A stretch of 22,607 bases of DNA from Wocania_A sp964021735 (GCF_964021735.1 NZ_CAXIBN010000034.1:1-22607); one strand, 5' to 3'; positions 1 through 8,564 are shown, numbered from the stretch's first letter. The notes: generated from the letters alone by a model not told the origin. Translations and numbers: made by a program.

Positions 1-410
1 TGGGGCAAGCTTTAAGAGGAGAAGATTTAACTATTTTTGGAGATGGTATGCAAACCCGTTCGTTTTGCTATGTAGATGATCAAGTAGAAGGCATATACAG
101 GTTGCTGTTAAGTGATTACGCTTACCCAGTTAACATTGGAAACCCTAATGAAATAACAATTAAAGATTTTGCTGAAGAAATAATTAAACTAACAGGAACA
201 GCACAAAAAGTAGTTTATAAGGATTTGCCTGTAGATGACCCTATGCAACGTCAACCAGACATTACCTTGGCAAAGAAGTTATTAAATTGGGAACCAAAAA
301 CGGGAAGAGCAGAAGGCATGAAAACAACTTATGATTATTTTAAATCCCTATCAAAAGAAGAGTTGTATAAAAGCGAACATAAAGATTTTAAAAATCATAT
401 AAAAAAATAA
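1..410 (+). CDS. UDP-glucuronate decarboxylase-like NAD-dependent epimerase, C-terminal part (5' end outside window)
   Basis: The reading frame is open from the first complete codon at position 3, so only the last 135 or so residues are present and the Rossmann NAD-binding half lies upstream. What remains matches the C-terminal substrate-binding part of extended short-chain dehydrogenases that act on UDP- or dTDP-sugars. The stretch FGDGMQTRSFCYVDDQVEG is typical, followed by NIGNPNEITI and DDPMQRQPDI, which closely resemble UDP-glucuronate decarboxylase (UDP-xylose synthase; the family usually has RRPDI). The enzyme would oxidise and decarboxylate UDP-glucuronate in the cytoplasm to supply UDP-xylose for surface glycan. 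Its stop is one base before the start of the glycosylphosphotransferase gene, so the two are probably co-transcribed. A dTDP-glucose 4,6-dehydratase or UDP-galacturonate epimerase relative cannot be excluded without the N-terminus. Confidence 0.8.
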   Translation, partial: GQALRGEDLTIFGDGMQTRSFCYVDDQVEGIYRLLLSDYAYPVNIGNPNEITIKDFAEEIIKLTGTAQKVVYKDLPVDDPMQRQPDITLAKKLLNWEPKTGRAEGMKTTYDYFKSLSKEELYKSEHKDFKNHIKK

Positions 411-411
411 A

Positions 412-1764
412 GTGAATTATAGACAAGGTAGATATTCAAATTTAATGAAACCATTATTTGGTTTTATAGATTTAAGTATAATAATTGCTACTGTTTTTTT
501 ATTTAAATTAAACATTACAAATATTTATCTTTTTGTTGGCTATTTATCATTGCTTTGGATTGTAATTTCTTTTAAAAACCATTTTTACGAAGTCCAGAGG
601 CACACTAGAATAATCCAAATTATACCGCTTTTAATTACTCAGATGCTTTTTTTTTCTGTAATTCTTTACACCTATATAGGTGTTTTTAAACAACCAAATA
701 TAAGCAGGTTGGGGCTAGCAAATTATTTGGCAACAGTTTTTGTACTAATTTCTGTTGTTAAAATTTTAACCTTTCTTTTGCTTAAAAGATACAGATCTGT
801 TTTAAGAGGAAATACAAGAAATGTTATTGTTATTGGTAAAAATGAAAAAACCCGTCAATTAATTAAAACGTTTAATAGTAGACTTGATTTTGGGTACAAG
901 TTTATGAAGCAGTTTAATGTTAGTAAAGATGAATTTTCGTTAAAAGAATGTTTTAATTATATTATTAATAATGATATAGACGAAATATATTTTTCTATAG
1001 CAGAATTATCTAATCAACAAATTAATCGTTTAATTGATTTTGCTGATAACAATTTAAGAGAACTAAAGTTTATCCCTGATAATAAAGATATTTTTACTAA
1101 AAAACTTAAATACGAGTACTATGATTATATTCCAATTTTATCCATTAGGTCTATTCCGCTTCAAGAATCTTTAAATAAATTTTTAAAACGATTATTTGAT
1201 ATCTTGTTTTCTTCATTTATTATTGTGTTTATATTATCATGGTTAACACCTATTTTAGCGATTTTAATAAAGTTAGAATCTAAAGGCCCTGTGTTTTTTA
1301 AACAATCACGGAATGGGTTTAATTATGAGGAATTTGATTGTTACAAATTTAGGTCTATGACTCCAAATAAAGAGGCTCATTTACATCAAGTAACAAAAGG
1401 AGATCAACGAATAACTAAAATAGGTAAGTTTATTCGAAAAACAAGTATAGATGAGTTGCCTCAATTTTTTAATGTGCTATTTGGTGATATGTCTGTTGTA
1501 GGTCCTCGACCTCATATGGTTAGTCATACTAACATATACGCACAAAAAGTTGATAAGTTTATGGTTCGCCATTTCGTGAAACCAGGAATCACGGGTTTAG
1601 CGCAAGTAAGTGGGTTTAGAGGAGAAATAGAAAAAGATAAAGATATTATTAATAGAGTAAAATATGATATTTTTTATATAGAAAACTGGTCATTACTTTT
1701 AGATATTAAAATTATTATTCAAACGTTTTTAAATGCTTTAAAAGGCGAAGAAAAGGCATACTAA
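412..1764 (+). CDS. Polyprenyl glycosylphosphotransferase (WcaJ-like initiating sugar transferase)
   Basis: This 450-residue membrane enzyme should transfer a sugar-1-phosphate from a UDP-sugar to undecaprenyl phosphate, the first step of exopolysaccharide, capsule or O-antigen repeat assembly. Four hydrophobic segments lie at about 18-33, 37-54, 70-90 and 102-125, then a soluble linker (about 130-255), a membrane anchor near 262-287, and the bacterial sugar transferase domain. Domain motifs seen are KGPVFFKQSR (291-300), KFRSM (312-316), RKTSIDELPQ (342-351), GDMSVVGPRP (358-367) and KPGITGLAQVSG (390-401). The chosen start is GTG one base after the preceding stop. An ATG 11 codons later is possible, but the skipped GRYS stretch resembles the N-terminus of relatives as I remember them. 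Its 3' end overlaps the convergent glycosyltransferase gene by 4 bases. Sugar specificity (glucose, galactose or N-acetylated sugar) cannot be read from the sequence. Confidence 0.9.
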   Translation: MNYRQGRYSNLMKPLFGFIDLSIIIATVFLFKLNITNIYLFVGYLSLLWIVISFKNHFYEVQRHTRIIQIIPLLITQMLFFSVILYTYIGVFKQPNISRLGLANYLATVFVLISVVKILTFLLLKRYRSVLRGNTRNVIVIGKNEKTRQLIKTFNSRLDFGYKFMKQFNVSKDEFSLKECFNYIINNDIDEIYFSIAELSNQQINRLIDFADNNLRELKFIPDNKDIFTKKLKYEYYDYIPILSIRSIPLQESLNKFLKRLFDILFSSFIIVFILSWLTPILAILIKLESKGPVFFKQSRNGFNYEEFDCYKFRSMTPNKEAHLHQVTKGDQRITKIGKFIRKTSIDELPQFFNVLFGDMSVVGPRPHMVSHTNIYAQKVDKFMVRHFVKPGITGLAQVSGFRGEIEKDKDIINRVKYDIFYIENWSLLLDIKIIIQTFLNALKGEEKAY

Positions 1765-2924
1765 ATTTTTTTAATCAAATCATTTATTTGAATATTTAAA
1801 TCAAAGTTTCTAAGAGCCGTTTTTTTAATTTTCTGCTTTAATTCAAAATCTATATGAAACGATTTAACCTCTGCAATTACTTTATTCAAATCATTATAAT
1901 TACCAGACTTGGCAATCCATCCTAACTGATTATCTTTAATAATTGTTTCACCTTCTCCCCCACCAAAATAAATTATGGACAGCCCCAATCGTGCATACTC
2001 AAATATTTTTGATGGCACCGACCCATAAATCCTGTTTAACAAAGGAATAATGGTCACATCGTATTGTAATAGAGCTTTGTGAAGTTTATTTCTAGACATT
2101 TCACCATGGTAGTAAATAGGCGAGTTTGGGTTATTGTTAATAAAAGTTTTAATCTTTTCTTGTTCTGCGCCATTACCATAAATATGAAACTCGATATGAG
2201 TATAATCTAAATGCTGTATGAGCTTATAAATGCCTTGAGCAACACCCAGTAACCCTGCATATACTATTGTTAATTTTTCTTTGGTTTTTTCTTTATGCAT
2301 AATATTAACAGGCTCAAAATTTGGATAATTTCTATATAAAAAAGTATCCTTTTCTGGGAATAGTGATTTTATATGACTTAAAATTTCTTCACTTTGCCCT
2401 AATATTAAATCAGCATTTTTATAGTTAAATCGCTCAATCTTTTCAAGTATTTTATAGCTAAAATTCTTTTTTAAAGCTCCTAATTCTAAACCAGCGATAG
2501 GCCATAAATCGCTAACATTTAAAATGAGTTTACGCTTTTTAGAACGTAAAAAAAGCACGCTAGTAAAAGCTACTAATAAAGGCGGTGATTGAATAATTAT
2601 AGTTTTCGGAATTTTATTCCATAGAAAAAACCATACTAAACTAAAACTATATGAAAGCATAGCAAATAAACGTAATAGTTTATTTTTTGAGTTGCTAGCA
2701 TAAATCCATAATCTGAATATTTTAACACCTTTTTCTGTTGAAATATGCTTAAGCTTATCTTTATAACCTTTGAATATTTTTCCTGTTGGATAGTTAGGTA
2801 ATGGCGTAATTACTGATACCTTAAAATGATGTTTTTGTAGTCCTTCGGTTAAATGAAATATTCTATTTGCAGCAGCACCAGTTTCAGGAGGATAGTAATT
2901 GGTTATTATTAGAATATCTTTCAT
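1761..2924 (-). CDS. Family 4 glycosyltransferase (WbuB-like)
   Basis: A 387-residue GT-B fold, retaining glycosyltransferase, probably cytoplasmic and membrane-associated, that would add a sugar to a lipid-linked glycan precursor. The N-terminal domain begins with ITNYYPPETGAAANR (7-21), the acceptor-side signature of WbuB-type enzymes, and has VSDLWP at 137-142. The C-terminal, nucleotide-sugar-binding domain has YAGLLGVAQG (222-231), SVPSKIFEY (302-310) and the acidic loop GGGEGETI (321-328). Hydrophobic stretches near 84-102 and 108-126 may dip into the membrane. The ATG directly abuts the wecB stop codon (TAA then ATG), so translation of the pair is probably coupled; it is the last gene of the minus-strand operon. 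WecB next door suggests an N-acetylated amino sugar donor, but that is inference from context. Confidence 0.88.
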   Translation of the reverse strand: MKDILIITNYYPPETGAAANRIFHLTEGLQKHHFKVSVITPLPNYPTGKIFKGYKDKLKHISTEKGVKIFRLWIYASNSKNKLLRLFAMLSYSFSLVWFFLWNKIPKTIIIQSPPLLVAFTSVLFLRSKKRKLILNVSDLWPIAGLELGALKKNFSYKILEKIERFNYKNADLILGQSEEILSHIKSLFPEKDTFLYRNYPNFEPVNIMHKEKTKEKLTIVYAGLLGVAQGIYKLIQHLDYTHIEFHIYGNGAEQEKIKTFINNNPNSPIYYHGEMSRNKLHKALLQYDVTIIPLLNRIYGSVPSKIFEYARLGLSIIYFGGGEGETIIKDNQLGWIAKSGNYNDLNKVIAEVKSFHIDFELKQKIKKTALRNFDLNIQINDLIKKI

Positions 2925-4019
2925 TTATAGCCTATAAATTTCAACCAAATGATTAATGATTCGTTCGGCAGCTTTTCCATCCCAAAGCTCAGGGATTTTA
3001 CTTTTTTTCCAATCTCCAGAGAGTAAATTTTTAAAAGCAGCTTCAATTTTTATAGGGTTGTTTCCAACCAAAACATTAGTTCCTATTTCGCAAGTTTCTG
3101 GACGTTCAGTAGAATCGCGAAGCGTTATACAAGGGACATTCATAACGGTGGTTTCTTCGGTTATTCCACCAGAATCTGTTAAAACTGCAAATGCGTTTTT
3201 AACTAAATAATTAAATTCTAAATAGCCTAAAGGTTCAACATAGTGAAGATTTTCAAAATTCAAATTAAGCCCTTGTAGTAACTTTTTGGTTCTAGGATGA
3301 ACAGGAAAGATGATTGGAAGGTCTTTCCCTAATGTAACTATTTGTGTAATTAGAGTTTTTAATTGATATTCTTCATCAACATTACTTGGTCTATGGAGCG
3401 TCATTACCAAATATTGTTTTTTCTTTAATTTTAAATTATTCCAAATATTAGATTGTTTTAATCTGTTTTCGTGTTTTCGTAATGTATCAATCATAACATT
3501 TCCAACGAAAAAAATGCTGTCTTTTGAGACCCCCAATTGCAGCAAGTTATTATTAGCGTAAGTAGAGGTTGTAAAAAAATAATCAGTTAAACTATCGGTT
3601 ACAATTCTATTAATTTCTTCAGGCATATGCATATCTCCAGATCGAATGCCAGCCTCAACATGTGCTACTTTTATACCTTCTTTTTTAGCAACAATAGTAC
3701 AGGCCATAGTTGAGGTAACATCGCCAACAACCATTACTAAATCGCAGGGATTTTGTTGTAATTCTTTTTCAAAAGCAATCATTATAGCAGCAGTTTGTTG
3801 TGCTTGTGTTCCGCTTTTTACTTCTAAATTCAAATTAGGAAAAGGAATGTTTAACTCTTCAAAAAAAGTATCGCTTAAATTCTTATCATAATGCTGCCCA
3901 GTATGAACCAATCTATAATTAATATCGAAGCCTTCAGACTTCTTTTTCTTTATAGCGTCAATTATCGGGGCTATTTTCATAAAGTTAGGGCGTGCACCAG
4001 CGATAATAGTTATCTTCAT
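2925..4019 (-). CDS. wecB: UDP-N-acetylglucosamine 2-epimerase (non-hydrolysing)
   Basis: The 364-residue protein has the normal length of the non-hydrolysing family that interconverts UDP-GlcNAc and UDP-ManNAc in the cytoplasm. Visible signatures are AGARPNFMK (7-15), TGQHYD (40-45), GDVTST (99-104), EAGIRSGDMHMPEEINR (122-138), LHRPSNV (208-214), HPRT (241-244) and DSGGITEE (282-289). By position, D100, E122, E134/E135 and H209 match the catalytic acidic residues and histidine of the E. coli enzyme. The start ATG overlaps the stop of the upstream CapK-like gene in an ATGA arrangement, and its own stop abuts the next start. No wecC (UDP-ManNAc dehydrogenase) is present here, so ManNAc may be used directly or the dehydrogenase lies upstream of the window. 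Confidence 0.95.
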   Translation of the reverse strand: MKITIIAGARPNFMKIAPIIDAIKKKKSEGFDINYRLVHTGQHYDKNLSDTFFEELNIPFPNLNLEVKSGTQAQQTAAIMIAFEKELQQNPCDLVMVVGDVTSTMACTIVAKKEGIKVAHVEAGIRSGDMHMPEEINRIVTDSLTDYFFTTSTYANNNLLQLGVSKDSIFFVGNVMIDTLRKHENRLKQSNIWNNLKLKKKQYLVMTLHRPSNVDEEYQLKTLITQIVTLGKDLPIIFPVHPRTKKLLQGLNLNFENLHYVEPLGYLEFNYLVKNAFAVLTDSGGITEETTVMNVPCITLRDSTERPETCEIGTNVLVGNNPIKIEAAFKNLLSGDWKKSKIPELWDGKAAERIINHLVEIYRL

Positions 4020-5335
4020 TGGTTTTTTGGTATTAATGATGAAAACTGTTTAAGCTTACCACTTTTAGAGCGTTGTAAATAGTCTTGTTTTTCAAAAAGT
4101 ATATGCAATCCTTTTTCAAGATAATGTTCCATTTCAGCTTTAATTATAGTTTCCTTTTCTTTTGAAAGAGTTTTATCACTTACATAAATAATTTTAAACG
4201 TATCTAGTTTTATTTGCTTAATTATAAACTCTTTTACATGTCCATCACCTTCTATGATACTTTTGGTAATATAGTAAAAAGTAAGTCCTGCTGCCTTTTT
4301 TCCGCTAGGTAAAATAGCAATATCATTTGTTCTGCCTACTAGTTTTTCAAGAATGGGTTTTTTGAGCGTACTGTTTTTTGAAAGCACACCAATATCGCCA
4401 ATATCGTAACGTATAAATGGCTGCGATTTATTATAAAGTGATGTGATTACTAGCCGTCCTTCTTCGCCTAAAGGCAATACATTGTTTTCATTATCTAAAA
4501 CTTCAACAAAAAGGGTTTCACTATTAACTTGCCATGTGTTATTTGGGTTTTGAAATGCGATTAAATCCAGTTCAGAAGCTCCATATTCATTAATAACAGG
4601 TACACCAAATTGAACTTCCATGAGATGTTTGTCATTTTCAAAAAGCATTTCTGAGGTTACAATACAAACCCTTAAAGATTTGCAAACGGTATTAAGTATT
4701 ATGTTTTTGCGTTGTAAATATTTAGCAAACTGCACGATTGGGCTCGTATATCCATTAATGTATTCTAACTGTTTAGTTTTTAATTTTGTTAACCAATTAT
4801 CAAAAGCTGTATCACTTAAATCAAATACATTAAACCGCGATCTATTACTTATAAAATCTTTTAATTTTTCAGTATAATACCCTTTTCTATCTAATGGAAT
4901 TCCATAAAGCCTAGCCTGCTTTGAGGCGTTAAAATCAATGTTATACCAACCAAATCGATCTTGAATTACTGCCCAAGTTAAGGCATGGCAAAACTTATCT
5001 TTAGAAAAGATAAATGGTGTTCCAGAAGCTCCAGATGTTTTATCAATATAAATATTGTTTGTTGTAAAACCATCAGACAAAAGCGATTGTAAAGGGTGTT
5101 GCAAATCGTGTTTTGTCATTACAGGAATACTATTCCAATCTTTAGGACTAGCTTGTTTTGCAAAGACTTTATAAAACCCATTATGCTTTAAGTGATAAGC
5201 AACAATATCTTGTTTTTTAGTTTCTAGGTAAGATTCGAAGTCTTTATCATTTTTATTTTGAATAGACTTTAAATGCCTTTTGGCTTCTTTTATTGGGAAG
5301 CCTTTTAGTTTTAATGAAAGATCAAATAATTTCAA
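4016..5335 (-). CDS. CapK/PaaK-like AMP-forming adenylating enzyme of the polysaccharide cluster
   Basis: The 439-residue protein belongs to the phenylacetate-CoA ligase-like branch of the adenylate-forming superfamily, often labelled CapK in capsule loci. The ATP-phosphate loop TSGASGTP is at 100-107, NEYGASE at 249-255, RYDIGD at 309-314, GRTND at 334-338, and a C-terminal RSKSGK at 422-427 whose last lysine could be the catalytic one. The length is full and no core motif is missing. It would activate a carboxylic acid as an acyl-adenylate, possibly to decorate a sugar; the substrate cannot be deduced. The start is TTG at 5335: the frame stays open upstream to 5389 but holds no ATG, GTG or other TTG, and the next ATG falls after residue 70. 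It is the first gene of the minus-strand operon and overlaps wecB by 4 bases. Confidence 0.85.
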   Translation of the reverse strand: MKLFDLSLKLKGFPIKEAKRHLKSIQNKNDKDFESYLETKKQDIVAYHLKHNGFYKVFAKQASPKDWNSIPVMTKHDLQHPLQSLLSDGFTTNNIYIDKTSGASGTPFIFSKDKFCHALTWAVIQDRFGWYNIDFNASKQARLYGIPLDRKGYYTEKLKDFISNRSRFNVFDLSDTAFDNWLTKLKTKQLEYINGYTSPIVQFAKYLQRKNIILNTVCKSLRVCIVTSEMLFENDKHLMEVQFGVPVINEYGASELDLIAFQNPNNTWQVNSETLFVEVLDNENNVLPLGEEGRLVITSLYNKSQPFIRYDIGDIGVLSKNSTLKKPILEKLVGRTNDIAILPSGKKAAGLTFYYITKSIIEGDGHVKEFIIKQIKLDTFKIIYVSDKTLSKEKETIIKAEMEHYLEKGLHILFEKQDYLQRSKSGKLKQFSSLIPKNQ

Positions 5336-5396
5336 AAGAAAAAGATAATTTTTGTAAAGTAAATAAAAAATATTCGTGTATTCGTAGCATTAGTTT

Positions 5397-5404
5397 TATT
5401 TTTG
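5397..5404 (+). promoter_or_regulatory. Putative -7 promoter element for purD
   Basis: TATTTTTG fits the Bacteroidota -7 consensus TAnnTTTG and lies 24 bases before the purD ATG. A good -33 TTG is not visible at the expected 19-21 base spacing (only TTCG at 5373-5376), so support rests on the -7 box and its location in a 93-base divergent intergenic gap. Confidence 0.45.
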
Positions 5405-5428
5405 CGCATTATAAAAAACTACACCACA

Positions 5429-6700
5429 ATGAATATTTTAGTATTGGGTTCTGGCGGAAGAGAACACACTTTTGCTTGGAAAATTGCTCAAAGTCCTTTA
5501 TGTAAAGATCTTTATGTAGCTCCAGGAAATTCTGGAACAGCAGAAATTGCAACTAATGTAAATATTGGAGTAACCGATTTTGAAGCTATTAAAACCTTGG
5601 TTTTAGATAAAAATATAGATATGGTTGTGGTTGGACCAGAAGATCCATTGGTAAAAGGTGTACACGATTTCTTTTTAAATGATGACAGTTTAAAACAAGT
5701 TTCAGTTATTGGACCACAAAAAGAAGCTGCCGAATTAGAAGGTAGTAAAGAATTTGCAAAAGAGTTTTTATATCGTCATAATATTCCAACGGCAGCTTAC
5801 GAGAGTTTTACAAAAGATTCATTAGACAAAGGGTATGTTTTTTTAGAAAGATTAAAGCCTCCCTACGTTTTAAAAGCAGATGGATTAGCGGCCGGCAAAG
5901 GCGTTGTAATTCTTAATGATCTAGATGAAGCAAAAGCCGAATTAAAAAGCATGCTGGTTGATGCCAAATTTGGCGAAGCGAGTACAAAAGTAGTTATAGA
6001 AGAGTTTTTAGACGGTATAGAGTTAAGTTGTTTTGTATTAACCGATGGTGAAAACTATAAAATTTTACCAACCGCTAAAGATTATAAACGTATTGGCGAA
6101 GGCGATACAGGGCTAAATACTGGTGGTATGGGAGCAGTTTCTCCAGTGCCTTTTGCTACAGATGAATTTCTTAATAAAATTGAAGAACGCATAGTTAAAC
6201 CAACCATCAATGGTTTTAAAAAAGACAACTTACCGTATGTAGGTTTTGTATTTATTGGACTTATTAAAGTTGGAGACGACCCTAAAGTTATTGAATATAA
6301 TGTTAGAATGGGCGACCCAGAAACGGAAGTAGTACTACCAAGATTGAAAAATGATTTTGTTGAAATACTTCAAGCCATGTCTAATGGCACATTAGATAAG
6401 ATTGATATAGAAATTGATGAGCGTGCAGCAACAACTATTATGTTAGTATCTGGTGGTTACCCTGAGGCTTACGAAAAAGGAAAAGAAATTTCTGGTGTTA
6501 AAAACATTACTGAATCGATACCATTTCATGCAGGCTCACAATTGAAAAATGGAAACATAGTAACCTCTGGCGGACGTGTAATGGCTATAACTTCTTATGG
6601 AAATACATATAAAGAAGCCATAAAAAAATCTTACCAAAGTATAGAAAAACTACATTTTGATAAGATGTATTATCGTAAAGATATTGGTTTCGATTTATAG
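5429..6700 (+). CDS. purD: Phosphoribosylamine-glycine ligase (GAR synthetase)
   Basis: This 423-residue ATP-grasp enzyme performs the second step of purine synthesis, joining glycine to 5-phosphoribosylamine with ATP in the cytoplasm. It opens with NILVLGSGGREH at 2-13, the PurD N-terminal signature, followed by the PGNSGT loop (32-37), VVGPEDPL (67-74), the ATP-grasp KADGLAAGKGV (149-159) and NVRMGDPETE near the metal and ATP site. Length and domain order are standard. The frame continues nine codons upstream to a TTG at 5402, but the ATG at 5429 begins exactly where the family begins, and the TTG lies inside the putative -7 box. It is apparently monocistronic: the upstream gene is divergent, and the downstream gene is convergent with a 6-base overlap. 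Confidence 0.96.
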   Translation: MNILVLGSGGREHTFAWKIAQSPLCKDLYVAPGNSGTAEIATNVNIGVTDFEAIKTLVLDKNIDMVVVGPEDPLVKGVHDFFLNDDSLKQVSVIGPQKEAAELEGSKEFAKEFLYRHNIPTAAYESFTKDSLDKGYVFLERLKPPYVLKADGLAAGKGVVILNDLDEAKAELKSMLVDAKFGEASTKVVIEEFLDGIELSCFVLTDGENYKILPTAKDYKRIGEGDTGLNTGGMGAVSPVPFATDEFLNKIEERIVKPTINGFKKDNLPYVGFVFIGLIKVGDDPKVIEYNVRMGDPETEVVLPRLKNDFVEILQAMSNGTLDKIDIEIDERAATTIMLVSGGYPEAYEKGKEISGVKNITESIPFHAGSQLKNGNIVTSGGRVMAITSYGNTYKEAIKKSYQSIEKLHFDKMYYRKDIGFDL

Positions 6701-6922
6701 ATACGAGTGCGAAGAAATGCTTTTATCTTCTTCGTTGTTATTATCAAAAATTCTAAGTTGCCCCATCCAATAAACCATAGCAATAAAACCTATGATTAAG
6801 AATAGCCAAGATACTATGTTTGCTGCAAACCAGTTATCAAGTTCTAACATTCTTAAAGCATCGTAAGGCGCAAAAAGCACATCAACAAATAAATCTTGTA
6901 TAGCGTAAAAGAAATCTTTCAT
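6695..6922 (-). CDS. Small single-pass membrane protein, DUF6341-like
   Basis: A 75-residue protein with an amphipathic N-terminal part (MKDFFYAIQDLFVDVLFAPY), one clear transmembrane segment at about 33-52 and a short charged tail ending EEDKSISSHSYL. I recognise it as the small flavobacterial family called DUF6341, which has no assigned function; the name is from memory and not checked. No catalytic motif is visible. It lies between purD (convergent, overlapping by 6 bases) and the divergent DUF6427-like gene, with its own promoter-like site 50 or so bases upstream. The well-formed end, ATG start and conserved-looking tail suggest a real gene and not a shadow: the opposite strand in this stretch encodes nothing else beyond the last codons of purD. 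Confidence 0.8.
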   Translation of the reverse strand: MKDFFYAIQDLFVDVLFAPYDALRMLELDNWFAANIVSWLFLIIGFIAMVYWMGQLRIFDNNNEEDKSISSHSYL

Positions 6923-6972
6923 GTGTATTATATTATTTTATAACCGAATATATAGTTAGTATATTTACGTTA

Positions 6973-7002
6973 CAAAAATACAAAAAGAGTTAATGATTAC
7001 AA
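6973..7002 (-). promoter_or_regulatory. Putative promoter for the DUF6341-like gene
   Basis: On the minus strand TATTTTTG (6980-6973) matches the Bacteroidota -7 box TAnnTTTG, with a TTG (7002-7000) upstream across a 19-base spacer. The -33 part lies inside the first codons of the divergent DUF6427-like gene, so the two divergent transcripts would share or compete for this region. Confidence 0.5.
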
Positions 7003-7916
7003 GCATTTTTAATAAATCTAAGCCAATAAATTTCACGATTGTTTTTTTTATTACGCTATTGGCTTTTATTGTATTTTATTTAAAGCATGTAGAAGTGCCT
7101 ATTACCGCTTCATTTTTTTTAAAAAACACACTTTTGTTCTTTGTTAGCTACGTGTCTATTTTGGCGCTTAGCTTTATTGTTGATAAAAACAGTTTAACGC
7201 AAAAAAGCAATTACGAAATTGTACTGTATAGCTTGTTTTTATTAGCACTTCCGCAAACGGTAAATAACCCAGATATTATTTTTGCTAACTTTTTTGTGTT
7301 ACTTGGTTATAGACGAATTATAAGTTTGCGCTCTCAAATAAATGTCAATAAAAAACTATTTGATGCTGCTTTTTGGTTTGGTATTGCAGCACTATTTTAC
7401 TTTTGGGCTATATTATTTTTTGTACTTATTATTATCACATTGCTTTTATATACTGATAATAGTATTAGACATTGGTTGATTCCGTTTACAGGATTATTAA
7501 CTGTTTTTTTAATTTCAATTAGTATTTCTATAATTTGGCACGATAGTTTTTTTGGAATATTTAGTAGTTTACCAGAAGTAAGTTACAATTTTAGTGACTA
7601 TAACTTGATGCAATATGTAGTAATAATAACGATGCTATTTTCTTTCGGAATGTGGGCATCAATTTTCTATATAAAAAATATTAAACAAAAAAAGAAAGCT
7701 TTCAGACCATCATATTACGTGGTTTTATTTGCAGTACTCATAGGTTTTTTAATTATAGTATTTGCACCAAATAAAAATGGCAGCGAGTTTTTATTTTTGT
7801 TTGCGCCTTTAGCCATTATAATAGCTAATTACATTGAAATTATAGAAGAAAAATGGTTTAAAGAGTTGTTTCTTTCGGTTATAATTGTAGTTCCTTTTGT
7901 AATGCTATTGTTGTAG
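6993..7916 (+). CDS. Multipass inner-membrane protein, DUF6427-like
   Basis: This 307-residue protein is almost entirely hydrophobic, with about eight or nine transmembrane helices (first at 13-30, last at 290-307) separated by short charged loops, one of which carries LGYRRIISLRSQ near residues 104-115. I recognise it as the flavobacterial family DUF6427, which has no known function; the name is from memory. The topology resembles O-antigen ligase or polysaccharide-related membrane proteins in a general way, but no signature supports that. It is divergent from the DUF6341-like gene (70 bases between starts) and its 3' end overlaps upp by 12 bases on the opposite strand. A TATATTTA at 6960-6967 may be its -7 box, one base off consensus. 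Confidence 0.8.
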   Translation: MITSIFNKSKPINFTIVFFITLLAFIVFYLKHVEVPITASFFLKNTLLFFVSYVSILALSFIVDKNSLTQKSNYEIVLYSLFLLALPQTVNNPDIIFANFFVLLGYRRIISLRSQINVNKKLFDAAFWFGIAALFYFWAILFFVLIIITLLLYTDNSIRHWLIPFTGLLTVFLISISISIIWHDSFFGIFSSLPEVSYNFSDYNLMQYVVIITMLFSFGMWASIFYIKNIKQKKKAFRPSYYVVLFAVLIGFLIIVFAPNKNGSEFLFLFAPLAIIIANYIEIIEEKWFKELFLSVIIVVPFVMLLL

Positions 7917-8564
7917 CTTTTTACCAAAAGCCAAATCGCCTGCGTCACCAAGTCCAGGGATAATATAGCCTTTATCATTTAAAGTTTCATCTATAGCAGC
8001 AATCCATAAATGTGTTTTTTTATTGAATGTTTTATTAACATAATCAACACCTTCTTGAGCTCCAATAACACTAACTAAATGTACCTCTTTAGGTATACCA
8101 AAAGGTTTTAAAGCTTCAAAAGTAGCCACCATAGATTGACCAGTTGCCAGCATAGGATCGGCAAGAATTAAGGTTTTATTTTCTAAATCTGGACAGGCTA
8201 AATACTCTACAATAATTTCAAAACTTTCAGGGTTTTCCTTATGATGTCTATATGCCGAAATAAATGCATTTTCAGCGGTATCAAAATAATTAAGTAAGCC
8301 ATTGTGTAGTGGTACACCAGCTCTTAAAATAGAACATAAAACAATATCATTCTCTAATAAATCCATAGAGCAACTCGCAAGAGGTGTTTTAATTTCCGAA
8401 TTTTTAAAACTTAAAGATTTACTCATTTCGTACCCTAAAACTTCTCCAATACGCTCAATATTTCGTCTAAAACGCATGCTGTCTTTTTGAATAGTAACGC
8501 CTCGTATTTCAGAAATAAACGTATTTAAAACAGAGTTTTGTTGAGATAAATTATGAATGTGCAT
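7905..8564 (-). CDS. upp: Uracil phosphoribosyltransferase
   Basis: The 219-residue enzyme converts uracil and PRPP to UMP plus pyrophosphate, the pyrimidine salvage step. It has SILRAGVPL (78-86), the PRPP-binding loop LADPMLATGQSM (134-145) and the uracil-binding C-terminal GLGDAGDLAFG (204-214; most enzymes have GDR in place of GDL). Length is close to the usual 208-220, with about eight extra N-terminal residues. The ATG at 8564 is followed by MHIHNLSQQ and no better start is seen. It is alone on its strand: convergent with the DUF6427-like gene (12-base overlap) and divergent from the DUF4254 gene (74-base gap). No attenuator-like hairpin is evident in the leader. Confidence 0.95.
   Translation of the reverse strand: MHIHNLSQQNSVLNTFISEIRGVTIQKDSMRFRRNIERIGEVLGYEMSKSLSFKNSEIKTPLASCSMDLLENDIVLCSILRAGVPLHNGLLNYFDTAENAFISAYRHHKENPESFEIIVEYLACPDLENKTLILADPMLATGQSMVATFEALKPFGIPKEVHLVSVIGAQEGVDYVNKTFNKKTHLWIAAIDETLNDKGYIIPGLGDAGDLAFGKKLQQ

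Noticed and set aside
2956..3210. Open frame of 84 codons opposite wecB on the plus strand
   Set aside because: It is antisense to the conserved C-terminal half of wecB and has no family resemblance; a shadow of the real gene. The same applies to frames at 3646-3891, 3891-4082 and 4620-4877.
5402..5428. N-terminal extension of PurD from TTG
   Set aside because: The TTG is part of the likely -7 promoter box and the family starts at the ATG at 5429.
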